From the NCBI RefSeq assembly GCF_016862315.1, contig NZ_BOMS01000031.1:1-64000 (forward strand): a stretch of 64,000 bases of DNA, given 5' to 3'. The position numbers and the translations under genes were made by a program. Shown piece by piece: positions 59,932-64,000 of this stretch. Origin of the DNA: Actinoplanes palleronii. GTDB taxonomy: Bacteria; Actinomycetota; Actinomycetes; Mycobacteriales; Micromonosporaceae. The notes under the pieces were generated by a model, which saw nothing but the letters and a program-made list of their open reading frames with translations, searched no databases and was not told where the DNA came from. Position 1 is the stretch's first letter; the number at the start of each line of letters is the position of its first letter.

Positions 59932-61068
59932 ATGACCCGGCTTGACCAGCTGCGCGGCCCTGCCAACAAGGCCAAGCGCCACAACGCGCGGACGATCTCC
60001 GCCCTGACCGGCAATCCGGGCTGCGACCGGCGCGCCGTGCTGGACGCGGCCGGCATCGACAAGGTGAAACTCGCCGAGGTGATCGGCTTCCCGGGCCGCT
60101 TCGGCCAGTCCCGGTTCGCGCTGACCCGGGGCAACGCGTTCGAGGCGCGGCTGAAGGCCGACGACTGCGCGCTGCTGCGCTCGGTGCTCGGCGCCGGCGA
60201 CGCCGAACTCGGGTACCAGGACCTCGGCGCGGACTCCGACGACACGCTGGGCGACCGGCACGACCGTACGGTGAAACTGCTCGCCGAGGCGAAGGCGGCG
60301 CTCATCGACCACCCGCTGCTCACCCTCGAGGTGGCCGGGCAGACCGTCTACCTCGAGCCGGACCTGGTGGCCTACGCGCACCACGGCCGCCTGCAGGTCG
60401 TCGAGATCAAGTCGTTCGCGATCGTCGACGGGCAGGCGGAGAGCGCCAAGGTCTCCGCGGCCGCGACCCAGGCCGCCGTCTACGTGCTCGCGCTGCGCGA
60501 CCTGCTCGGCCGGCTCGGCATGGACCCGCTGCTGGTCGACCACGAGGTGGTGCTGGTCTGCCCGGAGAACTTCGCGATGCGCCCGATGGCGGTCAAGCTG
60601 GACGTCCGCAAGCAGCTCTCCACCCTGCGCCGGCAGCTGTCCCGGCTGGCCTCGGTCGGCGAACTGATCGACGCGCTGCCGCCCGGGCTGACGTTCGACC
60701 TGGCCCGGCCGGCCGAGGAGCTGACCGCGTCGCTCGGCGAGGTGACGCCGCGGTATGCGCCGGAGTGCCTCTCCACCTGCGAACTCTCGATGTTCTGCCG
60801 GGACGAGGCGACCGGGACGACCGGGTCGCTGGGCCGGCCGGTGCGGGAGGCGCTGGGCGGGATCGAGAGCGTGCACGAGGTGCTGGCCCTCGCGTCCGGA
60901 TCGCAGGAACCGAGTCCTGACCAGGCCGAATCCGCCGCGCTGCTGCGGACCGCGCTGCGGTTGCGGGAGGAAGCGCTCGGGCCGGGCGCTTCTCTCGGGC
61001 CGCCTGCCTCTCTCGGGCCGGGCGCCTCTCTCGGGACGGCCGCCTCTGTCGGGACGGCCGCTTCTTGA
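59932..61068 (+). CDS. RecB-like PD-(D/E)XK nuclease with four Fe-S-type cysteines
   Basis: 378 residues. The nuclease core is visible: TRGNAFEARL (helix before the site), LEPDLVAYA (D144), VVEIKSF (E158, K160) and the RecB motif QAAVY (Q180, Y184). One cysteine before the core (C31, NPGCDRRAVL) and three behind it (C279, C283, C289, in ECLSTCELSMFC) match the four-cysteine cluster of Cas4, AddB and Dna2 nucleases. It probably cuts or trims DNA ends. The C-terminus is a tail of five hexapeptides of GPGASL type. The stop overlaps the TTG of the next gene. No cas gene is near. Confidence 0.75.
   Translation: MTRLDQLRGPANKAKRHNARTISALTGNPGCDRRAVLDAAGIDKVKLAEVIGFPGRFGQSRFALTRGNAFEARLKADDCALLRSVLGAGDAELGYQDLGADSDDTLGDRHDRTVKLLAEAKAALIDHPLLTLEVAGQTVYLEPDLVAYAHHGRLQVVEIKSFAIVDGQAESAKVSAAATQAAVYVLALRDLLGRLGMDPLLVDHEVVLVCPENFAMRPMAVKLDVRKQLSTLRRQLSRLASVGELIDALPPGLTFDLARPAEELTASLGEVTPRYAPECLSTCELSMFCRDEATGTTGSLGRPVREALGGIESVHEVLALASGSQEPSPDQAESAALLRTALRLREEALGPGASLGPPASLGPGASLGTAASVGTAAS
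60979..61068 (+). repeat. 18-bp repeats encoding the nuclease tail
   Basis: Five units starting at 60979, 60997, 61015, 61033 and 61051, consensus GGGCCGGGCGCCTCTCTC, encode GPGASL, GPPASL, GPGASL, GTAASV and GTAAS. The last unit contains the stop codon. Both this unit and the one at the left window edge contain GGGCCGG. Confidence 0.85.
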
Positions 61069-62483
61069 GCACGCTCACCGCGCTCGCCCGGGCGCAGGCC
61101 GTCGCGTCCGGCCGGGCGCAGCCGATCGCCACCGTGCGCCACCTGCACGTGCACGACCACCCGATGGTCCTGGTCCCGCTCGCGATGGCCGGCGAGGCGA
61201 ACGCGCCGCTGGCCGCGCTGGCCGGCACCGACCCGGCCAAACCGGAACTGCTCGTGGTCACCCAGCCCCGGGACCGCAACGAGCGGTTCGCCTTCGCCGA
61301 CCGGCTGGCCCAGCTGCTCGTCGCGTACGTCGACGGGTTCGCCGACGCCACCGAGGACATCCCGATCGACCGGGGCAAGGACGTCCGGACCCGGTACGCC
61401 GACGCGCCACAGCTCTGGGTGCCGAACCCGGGCGGCATCGACTTCCTGCGCCTGTTCGGGCGGTCCACCCGGTTCCGGACCGTGGACGGCGAGCACCCGG
61501 TGCCGGCCGGTGTGCCGATGCTCGGCCGGTGGCTCACGTTCTTCGCCACCAGCGCCGAGGTGCCCGGCTCGGCGCTGCTGCTCAACGCGGTCCAGGCGCT
61601 CGGGCTGCACTGGGCGACCGGGCAGAGCGGGGCCGAGGATGCTCAGCTCGGCGTACTCCTGGCCTGGATCGAATCGGGCGCGGAAGCGGCCCGGGAGGTG
61701 GAGAACGGTCCGGTCGCCGGGCCGGACACCGATCCGGACTTCGACAACCGGGTGCTGGCGCCGATGATCGAGCGGAACGCGCCGGAACTGCCCGAGGTGC
61801 TGCGCGAGCTGATGCTGCCCACCTGGGACCGGATGTGGCGGACCATGACCCTGCTGCGCCGGCTGCCGGTCGGGGAGCGGGTGGCGACGCGGTGGGACTC
61901 GGACAAGGACGTCTACACGGCGTTCGCCCAGCACGTGGCGGAGGGCGGCGCGCCGCAGCCCCGTCGGGACGGCGCGGTCGCCGCGGCCGCGCGGCTGCAG
62001 CGGCTGGAGAGCGCGGCCTCCCGGTACGCGGTGCAGCGGGCCTTCGACGACCCGCTGGTGCTGGCCGAGTACCGGCTGGCCGGTGCGGCGTTCGCCGGGA
62101 CGGTGACCCTCGCGGCGCCGGACCGGATCGACGACAGCGGCAAACGGCCGGTGCTGCGGCCCCGGATCATGGTGCGGACCGCGGAGGTGGTCCGGGTGGA
62201 GCCGGGTACGTCGCTGACCTCACCGTCGCGGCCCGGTCAGAAGGCGCGCGTGGTGTCGGTCGCGCCGGCCGGGGTGGCGGGGGAGTCCGACGTGCTGCTG
62301 GAGCTGTCCGGAGGGATGGGGCGCAAGCTGGTCGCCGAGCCGGGAAGTGTGCCCGCGGTGGGCGAGCGGCTGATGCTGACCACGCTGAGCGAGGAGTTCC
62401 GGCGGAGCGGCGCGCTGCCGGACCCGGCGGAGACGCCGTGGACGCATGGCGGCCCACCGGTGCTCGCCGAGCCACCCCTCTGA
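61065..62483 (+). CDS. protein of unknown function coupled to the nuclease
   Basis: 472 residues, no signal peptide or membrane segment. The N-terminal half is rich in Ala/Leu/Arg/Asp with HLHVHDHPMVLVPL and PELLVVTQPRDRNERFAF; the C-terminal third looks beta-rich (RPRIMVRTAEVVRVEPGTSL, ARVVSVAPAGVAGESDVLLEL), possibly an OB- or SH3-like domain. No Walker motif is seen. TTG 61065 overlaps the nuclease stop (TTGA), so the two are made together. It may be a specificity or loading partner of the nuclease. I do not recognise the family. Confidence 0.7.
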   Translation: MSTLTALARAQAVASGRAQPIATVRHLHVHDHPMVLVPLAMAGEANAPLAALAGTDPAKPELLVVTQPRDRNERFAFADRLAQLLVAYVDGFADATEDIPIDRGKDVRTRYADAPQLWVPNPGGIDFLRLFGRSTRFRTVDGEHPVPAGVPMLGRWLTFFATSAEVPGSALLLNAVQALGLHWATGQSGAEDAQLGVLLAWIESGAEAAREVENGPVAGPDTDPDFDNRVLAPMIERNAPELPEVLRELMLPTWDRMWRTMTLLRRLPVGERVATRWDSDKDVYTAFAQHVAEGGAPQPRRDGAVAAAARLQRLESAASRYAVQRAFDDPLVLAEYRLAGAAFAGTVTLAAPDRIDDSGKRPVLRPRIMVRTAEVVRVEPGTSLTSPSRPGQKARVVSVAPAGVAGESDVLLELSGGMGRKLVAEPGSVPAVGERLMLTTLSEEFRRSGALPDPAETPWTHGGPPVLAEPPL

Positions 62484-62485
62484 TC

Positions 62486-62597
62486 GGCCGCTATCTCCCC
62501 GGCCGCTATCTCCCCGGCCGCTATCTCCCCGGCCGCTATCTCCCCGGCCGCTATCTCCCCGGCCGCTATCTCCCTGGCCGCTATCTCCCCGGCCGCT
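62486..62597. repeat. 15-bp minisatellite
   Basis: Seven near-perfect copies of GGCCGCTATCTCCCC (62486-62590; the sixth unit ends CCCT) plus a partial eighth copy, beginning right after the stop codon at 62483. Degenerate echoes (GGCGGCTATCTCACC) run on to about 62665. One frame is open through it but has no initiation site, so it is regarded as non-coding. Confidence 0.9.
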
Positions 62598-62718
62598 GAT
62601 GCCTGGCCGCCTTGATCTTGCCGGCGGCTATCTCACCGGCGGATTTGATCTTGTTGGCGGCCTTGACCCACTGCGGTCCTGCCTGTTGCTTTGATCGACT
62701 GCGGGCTCGCGCGGCGCC

Positions 62719-64000
62719 TCAGCCGGGCGCTACCTCGCCGGTCAGCCGGACCAGCAGCAGGGCGATGTCGTCGCTGCGGCGCGGGGCGACCTCCAGCAGC
62801 CGGGCGCACAGCTCGTCGCCCGGATAGACCGCGCTGGTCCGGAGCACCTCGGCGAGCCGGGCCACCCCGTCGTCCAGCAGCTGTTCCCGGTCCTCGACCA
62901 GGCCGTCGGTGTAGAGCAACAGCGTGGAACCGGGCGGCACATACCGGACCGTGGACGTGCGCGCCTGGTGCGGCGGCAGCCCGAGCAGCGGCTCCGGCGG
63001 GATCCACCAGACCTGCACCCGGCCGTCCGGCAGGAGCAGCAGCGGCGGCGGGTGGCCGGCGTTGGCGAAACTTATCGAATACCCCGACCAGGACTGCCGG
63101 ACCCGGGCCAGCACCGCGGTCGCCGAGGCCGGCACCCGCAGTCCGCACAGCGCCTGGTCCAGCTGGGTGAGCAGGACGCCGGGCTCGTCGTCCCGCCCGT
63201 ACGCGTTCCCCCGCACCAGGTTCCGCAGCTGCCCCATGGTCGCGGCGGCCTCGATGTCGTGCCCGGACACGTCGCCGACCGCGACCATCACGCTGCCGTC
63301 CGGCTGGGCGAACGCGTCGTACCAGTCGCCACCGACCGCGGCACCGTCCTGCGCCGGCAGATAGCGGGCGTGCAGCTCCACCCCGGGCAGCTGCGGCAGC
63401 TCGGTGAGCAGGCTGCGCTGCAGCACCTCGGCGACGTGCCGCTGCTCCCGATAGAGCCGGCTGTTCTCCACCGCCAGCCCGGCCCGGCGGCCGATCTCCG
63501 CGGCGATGCGTTCGTCGGCGGCGCTGAACGGCGCCCGGTCCGGCCCGTTGACCAGCAGCACCGCGCCCAGCACCAGCCGATGCACCGGCGAGATGATCGG
63601 CGCGACCATCGACGAGCCGAGCCCAGCCGCCATCGCGAGCTCCGCGATCTCGGCGTCGGTGAGCTGGTCGCGCAGCTTCGCCGAGCCGTCGAGCCGGCGC
63701 ACCGGATAACCGCCGTCCCGCCGGGTCGCCCGCATGATCGCCTCAAGGTCGGTACGTGAGCGAGCCGCCAGAGTCGCCAGCCGGGCCATGTCGGCCGCCC
63801 GCCCGGGATCCCGGTGCGCCGCGCTGACCTGCGGCGCGCCCTTCGGCTCGTCGGCGTACGTCACCACGCACCAGTCGGCCAGCTGCGCCGTGACGATCCG
63901 CCCGAGCCGGCGCATCGCCTCGTCCAGGTCCATCGTCGCGGCCAGCGACTCGGTCAGGTCGGTGAGCAGCGCCAGCTGGTGGTGGGCGGACTCGGCGGCC
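62719..64000 (-). CDS. GAF-PP2C (SpoIIE-type) serine/threonine phosphatase, 5' end outside window
   Basis: At least 427 residues here; the frame stays open to the right edge and reads LALLTDLTESLAATMDLDEA before the first in-window ATG (63933), so the gene continues beyond the window. A GAF domain (ending near VAPIISPVHRLVLGAVLLVNG) is followed by a PP2C/SpoIIE phosphatase domain with VGGDWYDAF (metal Asp), VAVGDVSGHDIEAAATMGQLR, FANAGHPPPLLL, LLYTDGLVE and RRSDDIALLLVRL, all metal-binding positions present. Such enzymes dephosphorylate STAS anti-sigma antagonists. A STAS protein is encoded at 52221-52535, but there is no direct evidence that they are partners. Confidence 0.92.
   Translation of the reverse strand, partial: AAESAHHQLALLTDLTESLAATMDLDEAMRRLGRIVTAQLADWCVVTYADEPKGAPQVSAAHRDPGRAADMARLATLAARSRTDLEAIMRATRRDGGYPVRRLDGSAKLRDQLTDAEIAELAMAAGLGSSMVAPIISPVHRLVLGAVLLVNGPDRAPFSAADERIAAEIGRRAGLAVENSRLYREQRHVAEVLQRSLLTELPQLPGVELHARYLPAQDGAAVGGDWYDAFAQPDGSVMVAVGDVSGHDIEAAATMGQLRNLVRGNAYGRDDEPGVLLTQLDQALCGLRVPASATAVLARVRQSWSGYSISFANAGHPPPLLLLPDGRVQVWWIPPEPLLGLPPHQARTSTVRYVPPGSTLLLYTDGLVEDREQLLDDGVARLAEVLRTSAVYPGDELCARLLEVAPRRSDDIALLLVRLTGEVAPG

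Noticed and set aside
62446..62694. ORF reading through the 15-bp minisatellite (LSPRP repeats)
   Set aside because: It starts inside the preceding gene in another frame and has no ribosome binding site; the repeats happen to lack stops.

Overview
The window is high-GC actinobacterial DNA with densely packed genes, frequent GTG/TTG starts and ATGA/GTGA/TTGA overlaps. The gene set (prfB-ftsE-ftsX-M23 peptidase-smpB-ssrA, an actinobacterial conservon, FxSxx-COOH system genes, DUF6912, and a complete type IVa pilus operon) points to the Micromonosporaceae, most like Actinoplanes. This placement is inferred from protein character, not from a database search.

Layout. 1-2.6 kb: tail of a repeat-rich ORF, an excisionase-type HTH protein, a DUF6912 protein and a membrane protein. 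3.0-9.6 kb: PadR regulator, then release factor 2, the FtsEX division ABC complex, an M23 coiled-coil peptidase, SmpB, a CBM2-like surface protein and tmRNA, so SmpB and its RNA partner sit together. 9.7-13.5 kb: a Phd/VapC toxin-antitoxin pair directly behind tmRNA, then a large secreted M36 (fungalysin-type) metallopeptidase. 14-20.5 kb: PntAB transhydrogenase, metallophosphoesterase, membrane protein, MTA phosphorylase, YqgE and tRNA-Ala(GGC). 20.6-25.8 kb: a conservon (CvnA-B-C-D order) led by an additional kinase-less sensor protein. 26.2-27.1 kb: a divergent HemC.

27.3-40.3 kb is the most unusual block: an apparent single-strand operon of a small DUF1508-like protein, PstC, PstA, three different PstS-like binding proteins (two with C-terminal membrane anchors), a secreted Ig-repeat protein with a WxL-like end, a DUF916-like anchored protein, a small anchored protein sharing a two-cysteine domain with the Ig-repeat protein, a sortase-fold protein whose catalytic His and Cys are both replaced, and finally PstB. 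The four Pst transporter functions are all present, but the operon also encodes what looks like a cell-surface assembly. Strong hairpins inside it suggest graded expression.

40.3-50.7 kb: a single-domain response regulator, an LLM-class flavin oxidoreductase, a type IVa pilus operon (pilB-T-C-A-D-M-N-O) and a GlxA-type regulator divergent from an MFS transporter. 52-59.7 kb: a STAS protein, an FxsT-like NB-ARC/TPR protein, a GGDEF-EAL protein, an HExxH peptide-modifying enzyme and its FxSxx-COOH precursor peptide (ending FNSAL), with no radical SAM enzyme in the window, followed by two small unknown genes and a DUF427 protein. 59.9-62.5 kb: a RecB-like PD-(D/E)XK nuclease with four Fe-S-type cysteines, coupled to a protein of unknown function and surrounded by short tandem repeats. 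The right edge cuts a GAF-PP2C phosphatase.

No CRISPR array, insertion sequence, rRNA or phage gene was seen.
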